Of a stretch of 64,000 bases of DNA, positions 56,100 to 64,000 are shown in pieces. The notes under the pieces were generated by a model. The model saw nothing but the letters and a program-made list of their open reading frames with translations, was not told the origin of the DNA and made no database searches. The stretch is from Sabethes cyaneus (Eukaryota > Arthropoda > Insecta > Diptera > Culicidae). Location of the stretch: positions 151,108,179-151,172,178 of the forward strand of contig NC_071353.1 in the NCBI RefSeq assembly GCF_943734655.1, given 5' to 3'. Numbering within the stretch: the stretch's first letter is position 1; every line of letters starts with the position of its first letter. Made by a program: the position numbers and the translations under genes.

Positions 56100-58140
56100 A
56101 GACTCCAAAATCTCCCACATGCCAAATTTGGTTCCATTTGCTTGATTAGTTCTCAAGTTATAAGGAAATTTGAATTTCATTTGTATAGAAGCCCACCCTC
56201 TTAAAGGGGAGACAGCCCATAACTCGCTTTCTAAAGAAGAGAGGGGTCTCAATTCACCATAGAAAAAAATCTTGCGTCCAAAACCACTTACATGTCAAAT
56301 TTGTTTCCATTTGCTTGATTAGTTCTCGAGTTATGAGGAAATTTGTTTTTCATTTGTATAGGAGCCCCCTCTCTCTTAAAGTGGGGAAATCCATAGAAAA
56401 TATTCTTGCCTACAAAAACACCCACATGATAAATTTGGTTCCATTTGCTTGATTAGTTCTAGAGTTATGAGGAAATTTGTATTTCGTTTGTATGAGAGCC
56501 CCCCCTCTTAAAAAGGTAAGGGGTCCCAATTCATCATAGAAAAAATGGTTGCCTCCAAAAACACCCACATGCCAAATATGGTTCCATTTGCTTGATTAGT
56601 TCTCGAATTATGAGGAAATTTGTATTTCATTTGTGTAGAAGCACCCCCTCTTAAAGTTGGGAGGGGTCCTAATTCACCACAGAAAATATTTTTGCCACCA
56701 GAAACCTCCACATGCCAAACTTGGTTCTATTTGCTTGATTAGTTCTCGAGTTATGAGGAAATTTGAATTTCATTTGTATAGGAGCCCCCCTCCTAAAGTG
56801 GGTAGGGGTCCCAATTCATCATAGAAAAAATTTTTGTCTCCAAAAACACCCACGTGCCAAATTTGGTTCCATTTGCTTGATTAGTTCTCGAGTTATGAGG
56901 AAATTTGTATTTCGTTTGTATAGGAGCCCCCCCTCTTAAAGTTGGGAGGGGTCCTAATTCACCATAGAAAATATTCTTGCCCTCGAAAACTTTCACATGC
57001 CAAATTTGGTTCTATTTGTTTGATTAGCTCTCGAGTTATGAGGAAATTTGTATTTCATTTGTATAGGAGCCCCCCCTCCCAAAGTGAGGAGGGGTCCCAG
57101 TTCATCATAGAAAAAAATTTTGTCTCCAAAAACACCCACGTGTCAAATTTGGTTCCATTTGCTTGATTAGTTCTCGAGTTATGAGGAAATTTGTATTTCG
57201 TTTGTATAGGAGCCCCCCCTCTTAAAGTGGGGAGGGGTTCTAATTCACCATAGAAAATATTCATGCCCTAGAAAACTTTCACATGCCAAATTTGGTTCCA
57301 TTTGCTTGATTAATTCTCGAGTTATGAGGAAATTTGCATTTCATTTGTATAGGAGCCCCCCTTCCTAAAGTGGAGAGGGGTCCCAATTCATCATAGAAAA
57401 AAATTTTGTCTCCAAAAACACCCACATGCCAAATTTTGTTCCATTTGCTTGATTAGTTCTCGAGTTATGAGGAAATTTGTATTTCGTTTGTATAGGAGCC
57501 CCCCCTCTTAAAGTGGGGAGGGGTCCTTATTCACCATAGAAAATATTCTTGCCCTCGAAAACTTTCACATGCCAAATTTTGTTCCATTTGCTGGATTAGT
57601 TCTTCAGTTATGAGGAAATTTGTATTTCATGTGTATAGGATCCCCCCCTCCTAAAACGGGGAGGGGTCCCAATTCATCATAGAAAAAAATTTTGTCTCCA
57701 AAAACAACCACATGCTAAATTTGGTTCCATTTGCTTAATTACTTCTCGAGTTATGAGGAAAATTGTGTTTCTTTGGTACAGGAGCCCCCCCCCTCTTAAA
57801 GTGGGGAGGGGTGCTAATTTACTATAGAAAATATTCTTGCCCTCGAAAACCTTCACATGCCAAATTTGGTTCCATTTGCTTGATTAGTTCTCGAGTTATG
57901 AGGAAATTTGTATGGAAGCCCCCCCTTTTAAAGAGGAGAGGAGTTATAATTCCCCTTATAAAGAGGGGAGGGGTCTCAATTTACCATAGAATAAATTCTT
58001 GTCACCGAAAACACCCACATGCCAAATTTTGTTCTATTTGCTTGATTAGTTGTCGAGTTATGCAGAAATTTGTGTTTCATTTGTATGGGAGCCCCCCCTC
58101 TTAGTGGGGGGAGGGGTTTCTAACCATCGCTAAAACCTTT
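56100..58140 (+). repeat. 143-bp tandem array, ~14 units
   Basis: The anchor TTGCTTGATTAGTTCTCGAG recurs at near-constant 142-145 bp steps from 56312 to 57877; the outer units differ in length. Each unit holds a CCCCCCTCTTAAAG block. Adjacent units alternate between two types, ATTCTTGCCCTCGAAAACTT and TTTTGTCTCCAAAAACACCC, giving a 286-bp higher-order period. The minus-strand frames of ~67-69 codons at 56508-57264 come from this array. Confidence 0.92.
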
Positions 58141-58218
58141 CCTGGCCCCAAAAAACCTCTACATGCATATTTTCATGCCGATTGGTTCAGTAGTTTTCGA
58201 TTCTATAAGGAACATACG

Positions 58219-58263
<45 letters not shown>
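58219..58263 (+). repeat. (GACA)11 microsatellite
   Basis: About eleven GACA units, 23 bp before the right end of the HINE-like element. Confidence 0.9.
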
Positions 58264-58264
<1 letters not shown>

Positions 58265-58998
58265 AATCCTTCTTTATAGGTATAGATTCATAGCAAAAGC
58301 ATTAAAAATCGCAAGTCGGATTATCATTTGCATATTCAAGTCAAAAGAAACTCATACAAATCTTTAAATTCGTTCAATTTCCGAAAAATATTGCTTGTTG
58401 CAAGTTACCCCGTTTAAGGGTATACTAGTAACAAATTAGTTAAAAAGTACAAAGGTCCATGCCTAGTGGCACGGGCGCAGGCTTGAAGTAGGACTACGAA
58501 TGTAGCGCAATTCGTCTCCCAATGCTAAAGCCGGTGATTTTTGTATGAATTTCATATATAGATGCTCAAGTTGCGCATTAAAAAATTGTGTTCTTACATG
58601 TGAGAAATTCATAATTTCAACTCTTCAGCTAATTTTTATGGTGGACCTGAAAAGGTCCGTTTGTTAATCTCTAATTCTCAAATTTCTGACTCGTAGTGTC
58701 CATTGTCAACTTTCGTCCTTCAGATGGGCTTAGTGATGTCCGTTAATCGTTCGATTAATTCAACTAATCGAATAACACAAGGAATATTAGAATAATTTTT
58801 AATCGAATAATGCCAGCACGAGTAGTTGAATTAATCGAATAGTTTAATTAATCGATTAGTGCAGACAAGGCTAACCGATTAATCGGTAATCGAATAATTG
58901 AAAATTTCGGACATCACTATTCCCACCCATTTAAACCCTTCTGCTTCCGCGACCAAAATTTGGGTTTTCTAGCTAATTTAATATTCTATTATAGCAGC

Positions 58999-59217
58999 TT
59001 ATTGTCAATTGCAAGTAAAATTGTACCACCCAAAGTGCGATATATCGCTCATAAAGTTCTATTTTGCATTAAATCGTTTCGATCTTCGGCGCACTTTATC
59101 GTTATCTGCCAAGCAATAAGTGCGCCGAAGAGACCGAAACGATTTAAGCTAAAATAGCACTTTTATGAACGATTGCGTACTTATTGATTGGACAATTTTC
59201 CTTGCAATTGACAATAA
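58999..59217. repeat. Foldback element, complete copy
   Basis: TTATTGTCAATTGCAAG at 58999 and its exact inverse at 59201-59217 bound a nearly self-complementary 219-bp element with the core TCTTCGGCGCAC. It cuts off the H2A fragment that follows. Confidence 0.85.
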
Positions 59218-59221
59218 TAGA

Positions 59222-59390
59222 TCGATGTTTCGAATCCAACACGGTCGGCGTAATTTCCACTCCACACCAAACAATAATTGGCTGCTGCCGAGTTTTACCA
59301 CCTTTGCCGCGTCCGGATCCGGACAGGGAGATAAAATCGTAACTCTCATTATTATTTGTAACCTAAACAACGCGAAAATGATGCCGTTCA
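59222..59390 (-). pseudogene. Histone H2A 5' fragment
   Basis: The minus strand reads SGSGRGKGGKTRQQP, the H2A start (SGRGKGGK). It is preceded by GAACGGCATCATTTTCGCG, which also precedes the H2A copy at 60520. The body of the gene is lost near the foldback at 58999. Confidence 0.6.
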
Positions 59391-59467
59391 CAAAATCAAT
59401 TCAACTGCTTCATATACTTATTCAGTAGTTAATACCACCAGCTGTTAATAATACAAATCGAAGAAAT

Positions 59468-59860
59468 TTACTGCTTGGCAGCAGCTTTTTTCGAACCGCA
59501 TTCTCCGTTAAAACAACTTCTTTTGGCTTTGGAGTTTTCGGTGCCTTTGTTATGGTCTTCTTTGACTTAGTAATCTTGCTTCTCGCTAGCAAGTTTGGTA
59601 GACGAAGGAACCGGAAGCGCCAGTTCTTTGTTTGGACCAGCTTTCTCTTGTTGAAAACTAACTTCAAAGCCTTTTTCACGAATGTGTCCAACCTTGAAAC
59701 GTCACAATTGTAGCTGGCGGCGATATACTTCTAGACGGCTTGCAACGAGGATCCGTTGACTCTTCGGTTTATTGGCGTCTCGCTTAGTGAATTTGGATGT
59801 CTTCGTTGCCTTATTCCGGGGAAGTAGCAACAGCTGAAGCTCAACGATTTTCGAGCGGAT
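59468..59860 (-). pseudogene. Histone H1 pseudogene 1
   Basis: The minus strand reads VNGSSLQAV, stop, KYIAASYNCD, then VSRLDTFVKKALKLVFNKRK and LVQTK. This is the H1 globular domain (usual NGSSLQAIKKYI ... FVKKALKSGVEKGKLVQTK). A Lys/Pro/Ala-rich tail follows (KKTITKAPKTPKPKEVVL) and ends at a TAA at 59468. Internal stops and losses make it inactive. Confidence 0.85.
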
Positions 59861-60167
59861 TCTATAGAGCGTAAATTAAATAAAATCAAACTTTGATCCC
59901 TTTGATTCAAAGGGAATTTATTCCATAGCTCTTCTCCTATATATTTCTTTCATCCGTGTTAGGGAAGCATTGGCGTGGGAAGGCAAAAATAAAATTAAAG
60001 CAACGTCATGAGTTAGAAGATCGCATGGTGAGTCACCACATATTTAACGTTTTATAGATCAAATCAGAAGAAATTCTTCATGATTTAAAGAATCAGCGAT
60101 ATTTGGAAATTTAATTAAAGAAATTTAGTATACAGAAAATTTTCATCTCTTCATAAACAAATTCGTT

Positions 60168-60183
60168 CGTCCTAAAAAGGACG
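60168..60183 (-). terminator. Histone 3' stem-loop (H2A pseudogene)
   Basis: CGTCCT-TTTT-AGGACG on the minus strand is a 6-bp stem with a 4-base U loop, the histone pre-mRNA processing hairpin. It lies 12 bp past the H2A stop. Confidence 0.75.
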
Positions 60184-60195
60184 GGTTGTGGTAAA

Positions 60196-60520
60196 TTATG
60201 TGGTTGAAAATCCGGCCAGCAGAATGGCTTGAATGTTTGAAACAACACCTCCCAGGGTAATGGTGACAATGGTTACCGAACAGAGCATTTTCCATTGATT
60301 CAAGCTCTTCCGCTCCCGCAACCAAATATTCTCATACAGCTGATAATAGACCAATGCTCCTGTACCAACGCGTTCGACGCACTCTCCACCGAACAATGAT
60401 CCGCTGCTGCTGCTGCCGCTGCGCTGCGTTTTACCAGTTTGCCGAGTCCAGTGAGGGAAATCGCAACTCTCTGCCGTCTGTTCTGCTTCTGCACCGTACC
60501 AATGCCAATGCAAAAATGAT
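60196..60520 (-). pseudogene. Histone H2A pseudogene
   Basis: The minus strand begins LTGLGKLVKRS (from SGRGKGGK). It then reads VERVGTGALVY (H2A AERVGAGAPVY) and ends SVTIVTITLGGVVSNIQAIL (GVTIAQGGVLPNIQAVLL). A CAG/GCA expansion (~60400-60425) sits near the N-terminal part, and much of the middle is scrambled. The stem-loop beyond the stop is kept. It is divergent with H2B at 60738, as in normal histone units. Confidence 0.8.
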
Positions 60521-60737
60521 GCCGTTCGCCGACTTACTTCTGATTATATACCAGAGCAAACGGCAGCAAGTTGTAACAAAGGCGGATCAACGTAGGGCAG
60601 AGAATCATAGACACGAAAGAAAGGCGGTACAACGAAACCGTACTCCGTACATTGTTTGAACAAAACCGGTGTCCGGTGCTTCCTTAATGAAGAGCTACCC
60701 GTTTCTGCAGAGCAACCTAATATGAAGCATCGTCTTC

Positions 60738-60957
60738 ATGCCACCGAAAACCAGTGGAAAGGCCGCAAAGCGCGATAGGAAAAAGAAGAAGAAGCCACGC
60801 CACTAGGAGAGCAACGCTATTTTCTTTCATTTATTGCCGACAGGGATGGCACGGCAACGGGCATGGCAGACGTGCACTCACAGTTGTTTGTGGTTGTGCC
60901 GGGTGAGTTTGCCAAGCGCGCCGTCTCGGAAGGTACCAAAGTATACCGGCCTATAGT
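60738..60957 (+). pseudogene. Histone H2B pseudogene 1
   Basis: The plus strand reads MPPKTSGKAAKRDRKKKKKP, then a stop, ESNAIFF (ESYAIYI), then after a large loss VPGEFAKRAVSEGTK (LPGELAKHAVSEGTK). The core histone fold is missing. It keeps the authentic ATG and both ends of the protein. Confidence 0.88.
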
Positions 60958-60993
60958 AAATGTGTCTTGTCAGGCTTCTGTAACTATACAATT

Positions 60994-61009
60994 AGCCCTT
61001 TTTAGGGCC
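60994..61009 (+). terminator. Histone 3' stem-loop (H2B pseudogene 1)
   Basis: GCCCT-TTTT-AGGGC lies 37 bp after the end of H2B homology. Confidence 0.75.
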
Positions 61010-61611
61010 TAATATATAAATGAAGATGCAATTCGATTTTCTCACTAAACGCTTTGCCTCGAATTACGAAGTGGCGCAGTTTTCTTTTCAAAGAATTTTG
61101 CCAGGTAATGTGGCTTTTCCGTTTCATGCTTTCCAGAAAGAATCACGAAATGGCATAATTTTGCATATGTAGGTAGGTATATGATCAGTTGTATTCAGTA
61201 AGTATGTTATAGTACAGGACAATTATTCAATAACTTTTTCTGCTCATTAACGAGCGCTTTTATTGAAACTGTTGGAAATTGGTGTGGAACTTTTATATTT
61301 AATAATTTGGCTATACTATAATGGTCTTTTCGACTCCATAATGGATCTGTTGTGGGAAAGTTGCTGGAAAGAAGGCAACTTATTAAAACAAAATGAAACT
61401 GTGAATGCTTGCATCTGTTTGTTCATTTGTTACAATAACCTGATGCTTTTAACATGAGTTCGCAATATTTGTCGTAATGTCGTTTAAACATCTAAATACT
61501 GTACGTGTTAAAGCTTGGATAAATAAACTGCCAACTTGTCATGTGCATTTTTAAATGAGGAATATCATTCATGAGAAAAATCAATTCAACTGCTTCATAT
61601 ACTTATTCAGT
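61010..61611. other. Spacer of the histone remnant
   Basis: The part next to the stem-loop (AAGATGCAATTCGATTTTCT) repeats at 62230, so it belongs to the tandem histone unit. 61160-61560 has no recognised feature. Confidence 0.5.
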
Positions 61612-61627
61612 AGTTCTTAAAAGAACT
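61612..61627 (-). terminator. Histone 3' stem-loop (H1 fragment)
   Basis: AGTTCT-TTTA-AGAACT on the minus strand, downstream of the H1 tail fragment; the loop fits the histone UUUM form. Confidence 0.7.
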
Positions 61628-61659
61628 GATTGTTTTCTACCAGATATTATTAATACAAA

Positions 61660-61830
61660 TCGAAGAAATTTACTGCTTGGCAGCATCTTTTTTCGGACCG
61701 CATTCTCCTTGGAACGACTTTTTTTGGCTTTGGATCGTTATTCTCGGTACCGATGCCCATGCGAAAATGATGTGGTTCCACGGATTACCGTTGGTTATAT
61801 ATCAGAGCAAACGGCAGCAATTTGTAACAA
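61660..61830 (-). pseudogene. H1 tail and H2A promoter fragment
   Basis: The minus strand at 61663-61735 gives the H1 end (SKENAVRKKMLPSSK). 61750-61820 repeats the H2A/H2B spacer seen at 60510-60580 (ATATATAACCAACGG side and GCAAACGGCAGCA). The H2A body is deleted between them. Confidence 0.65.
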
Positions 61831-61936
61831 AGGCTGATCCACGTAGAAAAGGGAATGGCAGAGAAGAAAATAAGGCGTGACTTTGTACGTTGTTTGAAGC
61901 TTCCAGTTTCTGGAAATCAAGCATCGTCTTCATGTC

Positions 61937-62162
61937 ATGGCACCGACAACCAGTGGAAAGGCCGCAAAAAGCGATAGGAAGAAGAAGAAGCCACGCCGCT
62001 AGGAGAGCTACGCTATTTTCTTTCGTTTGTTCTTTGTTGACTAGCGCTCAGTCAAGCATAATATCAAGTTATAGTGAGTGTGGCTGGCTGCCGGGTGAGT
62101 TTGCCATGCGCGCGCCGTCTCGGAACGTACCGAAACAGTCACCAAAGTACAAATACTCATAG
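61937..62162 (+). pseudogene. Histone H2B pseudogene 2
   Basis: The plus strand reads MAPTTSGKAAKSDRKKKKPR, stop, ESYAIFF, then LPGEFAMRAPSRNV ... SPKYKYS-stop. It is a tandem duplicate of the 60738 copy with the same large central loss, so the deletion predates the duplication. Confidence 0.88.
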
Positions 62163-62202
62163 TAAATGTATCTGGTCAGGTTTCTGTAACTATCCAACAA
62201 TT

Positions 62203-62218
62203 AGCCCTTTTTAGGGCC
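62203..62218 (+). terminator. Histone 3' stem-loop (H2B pseudogene 2)
   Basis: GCCCT-TTTT-AGGGC, the same hairpin as at 60995, at a similar distance from H2B. Confidence 0.75.
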
Positions 62219-62442
62219 AAATATATACATGAAGATGCAATTCGATTTTCTCACTAAACGCTTCGCCTCGAATTACGAAATGGCGCAGTTTGCTTTTCAG
62301 AAGATTTTGTCATGTAATACAGTTTAAACATGACTGGCGGCTCGTACGCGCATAGTTGATAAACTTCCAATTTGTCATGTTCATTTTAAATTGAGGAAAA
62401 ATGTGAGAAAAATCAATTTAACTGCTTCGTCTACTTACTCAG

Positions 62443-62460
62443 CAGTTCTTAAAAGAACTG
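62443..62460 (-). terminator. Histone 3' stem-loop (H1 pseudogene 2)
   Basis: CAGTTCT-TTTA-AGAACTG on the minus strand, a perfect 7-bp stem, beyond the H1 tail. Confidence 0.75.
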
Positions 62461-62479
62461 ATTGTTTTCTACCAGATAC

Positions 62480-63030
62480 TAGTAATTCAAATCAAGGAAA
62501 TTTACATCTGGGCAGCAGCTTTTTTCGGGCCACCTTCTCCGCTGGAACGACTTCTTTTGGCGGCTTTCGGTGCCTTTGCTGTGGATTCCATTGGCTTAGT
62601 AGATTTTTGTTCGGGGGCAGCCGCATATTTACTCCAGTAGTACAGCTTTAATCGGAGCCGCCTTTACAGCAGTTAGCAAATTTAATTTGTTATCGTCCGT
62701 TTTATCAACCTTGAACGAATCGGAAGCGCTTGCTCTCTTTGTTTGGACCAGCTTTTCGACCTTTTCGACAGCTACCTAATTTCAAAACCATTTTCACGAA
62801 TGTGACCAAGCTTGAAACGTCACAATTGTGGCTGGCGGCGATTTACTTGAAGACGGCTTGCAGCGAAGATCCGTTGATTATTCAGGGCATTGATAGCAGC
62901 GAAAACCATATCGTTCGCTGGCGGACGAGTCGATGGCTTCTTCGGTTTGTTGGCGTCTCGCTCAGTGAATTTGGATGTCTTCGATGCCTTATTCCGGAGA
63001 AGCAGCAAGCAGCAACAGCTAAAGCCTAAC
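62480..63030 (-). pseudogene. Histone H1 pseudogene 2
   Basis: The minus strand reads KFTERDANKPKKPSTRPPAN then DMVFAAINAL (H1 PPVNEMVVAAIKAL), stop, NGSSLQAVFK, stop, IAASHNCD, VTFVKMVLKL. A Lys-poor, stop-filled tail ends in VPAEKVARKKLLPR. It is longer than copy 1 at the N-terminal side and equally inactive. Confidence 0.85.
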
Positions 63031-63581
63031 AATTTTCGAACGGATTCTATTACAAGGCGTAAACTAAATACAATCAAAGGAAGCTTAAACCATAGCTCAT
63101 CTCGTATATATTTCTGTCATCTGTGCTTGGGAAGCATTGACGTGGGGAGGGAAAAAATGAAAATATTGAATTAATGAATGTTCGTCTAATATTTTCTTAA
63201 TTATTACATGTCTGTTAGGGAAACATGTAATAAACTATGTAGAAATGGATTTTTTGAAAAATTTCCAATCGATTGATACCAATATCTCTAGAATCTATTG
63301 AGGGATGACTGAGTTATAAGCGTGTAAACCATAACCACTTTTCGTTACATGTTCCCTTTTCGTTTTTCTGAAGTACACCCCAATATAGAAATCAAAGAAG
63401 TAGTCCTACTTCAAAAATTCTACAACAGCCAATATTGATCGCATATTTTTTCTCAATATGTGAAATTGCTCTATCCTAGACCTAATAACTTTGCATTAAT
63501 TAAATGTCCACAAATGTACTACAGATAAGTTTTCACTAGCACTCAGAGTTGAGAACTGTTGCAAGTTACTCCGTTTGACGG

Positions 63582-63640
63582 TATTCGTTTAGTTGTCGCC
63601 ATAGTTACCATATGAAATTATTATTAATACTTACTTACTT
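63582..63640 (+). repeat. Right half of the interrupted repeat
   Basis: TATTCGTTTAGTTGTCGCCA then TAGTTACCATATGAAATTAT matches 44484-44535 directly after the right TIR. Confidence 0.8.
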
Positions 63641-63656
63641 TAGATGCAACGATCCG

Positions 63657-64000
63657 TTACTGAGCTAGCGCCGAACGAATTATGGTCCTCCAGTACCGTC
63701 GGTCCTGGGATGCCGTTCTCCAATCCCCAAGAACACCAGCTGAACGTGTATCGTCTTCGACAGCACACACCCACCGGGTGCGGGGTCTGCCTCGGAGTCT
63801 ACGGCCTCTTCCTGGTTCTCTGCTGAAAATAGTTTTGGCTACTCTTTCATCGGGCACTCGGGCCATGTGTCCAGCACACCACAGCCTGCCACATCGCACT
63901 ACCTTCACTATATCAGCAAATTTGTATACTTGGTACAGTTCGTGATTCATGCGTCTGCGCCACACTCCATTTTCCATTTTGCCACCAAGTATAGATCGCG
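63657..64000 (-). pseudogene. RTE-clade reverse transcriptase C-terminus, cut by the window edge
   Basis: The minus frame is open from the edge: RSILGGKMENGVWRRRMNHE, LYQVYKFADIVKVV, LWCAGHMARVPDERV, GRRLRGRPRTRWVCAVEDD, and a stop at 63657. These are the G-H-[VM]-x-R-M and G-R-P-x-x-R-W motifs that end RTE-type (mosquito JAM1-like) polyproteins. The visible part has no internal stop. The rest lies outside the window, so activity cannot be judged; pseudogene is the cautious type. Confidence 0.75.

Larger units (their letters stand above)
55750..58286 (+). mobile_element. Helentron/HINE-like element with central tandem array
   Basis: It begins CTAGCTGACCCGACAAACTT directly after GTATA and ends AATCCTTCTTTATAGGTATAGA. 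Copy 1 of the host element reads GCGTATATTCGTAGC across this point, so the insertion left no clear duplication. The layout of conserved left end, central minisatellite, and (ACAG)n close to the right end fits non-autonomous Helentron (HINE/DINE-1) elements; the 3' end of an RTE-like retroposon is the alternative. Confidence 0.6.
58450..63420. mobile_element. 5 kb insert carrying a decayed histone cluster
   Basis: In copy 1 of the host element the sequence runs straight from the GGTTAAAAA side into TACAACAGCC, so everything between is inserted. The left end has TTGAAGTAGGACTACGAATG (58483) and the right end AAGAAGTAGTCCTACTTC (63397). Both are variants of the GACGTAGGACTACGTC palindrome in opposite sense, as in 841-2346. 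Inside are H1, H2A and H2B pseudogenes in about 2.5 tandem units. Confidence 0.65.
54798..63581 (-). mobile_element. 8.8 kb TA-flanked TIR element, copy 2
   Basis: The ends are CCGTCAAACGGGATAACATG on the left and, inverted, CCGTCAAACGGAGTAACTTG on the right, with 3 mismatches over 25 bp. TA lies on both sides (54796-54797, 63582-63583), and the unoccupied target is seen at 44484. The native part is about 1.2 kb (54798-55749, 58287-58450, 63420-63581). The rest is two insertions. The end motif also recurs internally near 55197 and 58405. No transposase was found. Confidence 0.85.

Noticed and set aside
56508..57264. Repeated ~67-residue minus-strand frames resembling each other
   Set aside because: They are translations of the 143-bp tandem array and shift with unit length.
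1..64000. CRISPR arrays, bacterial operons or phage-type systems
   Set aside because: The window is eukaryotic nuclear DNA. Tandem repeats here lack spacer structure and neighbouring cas-like genes.

Overview
The window looks like nuclear DNA of a mosquito, most likely Aedes. The evidence is AT-rich sequence, spliced genes with GT-AG introns, a mosquito-type MBF2 gene, F-box/LRR paralogs, and a very high load of Penelope-like, BEL/Pao, Ty3/gypsy, Ty1/copia and RTE retroelement remnants, a tRNA-type SINE and many TIR or foldback elements. The genus is an inference; nothing here fixes the species.

Host genes. (1) Three intact F-box/leucine-rich-repeat paralogs on the minus strand at 2900-4150, 16104-17494 and 50881-52271, plus a broken fourth piece at 40230-40478. 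(2) One large minus-strand gene, 18302-42438, encoding a nose-resistant-to-fluoxetine (NRF-6) type acyltransferase. Its seven exons join at consensus splice sites into an uninterrupted 774-codon frame. (3) A small secreted MBF2-family gene, 31477-31968 (+), with its own TATA/Inr promoter, lying inside intron 2 of the acyltransferase gene on the opposite strand.

Layout. 1-2.4 kb: a repeat carrying a decayed histone H2B copy. 2.4-4.5 kb: Penelope tail plus F-box gene A. 5.8-12.8 kb: a Ty3/gypsy gag remnant split by a TIR element, then LINE and BEL/Pao fragments. 13.6-15.4 kb: a repeat with a duplicated core promoter. 15.6-17.8 kb: Penelope tail plus F-box gene B, a duplicate of 2.4-4.5 kb. 18.3-42.4 kb: the acyltransferase gene. 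Its 11 kb intron 6 holds two TIR elements, an 875-bp-arm palindrome, and copia and RTE remnants; its 9 kb intron 1 holds purine-rich tracts split by a Penelope-bearing insertion, a SINE and the F-box fragment. 43.8-50.9 kb: repeats, MITEs and a BEL/Pao remnant. 50.9-52.5 kb: F-box gene C. 54.6-63.6 kb: a nest of insertions. 63.6-64 kb: the end of an RTE reverse transcriptase, cut by the window edge.

The most unusual region is 54.6-63.6 kb. An 8.8 kb TA-flanked TIR element sits in a repeat whose unoccupied version is visible at 44.4-44.5 kb. It is itself split by a Helentron/HINE-like element carrying a 143-bp tandem array, and by a 5 kb insert holding a decayed H1/H2A/H2B histone cluster that still has histone 3' stem-loops. 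A second copy of the host element at 24.6-26.4 kb gives the unoccupied site for both inner insertions. A similar palindrome-ended repeat at 841-2346 also contains a histone pseudogene, so this may be an undescribed repeat family linked to histone sequences.
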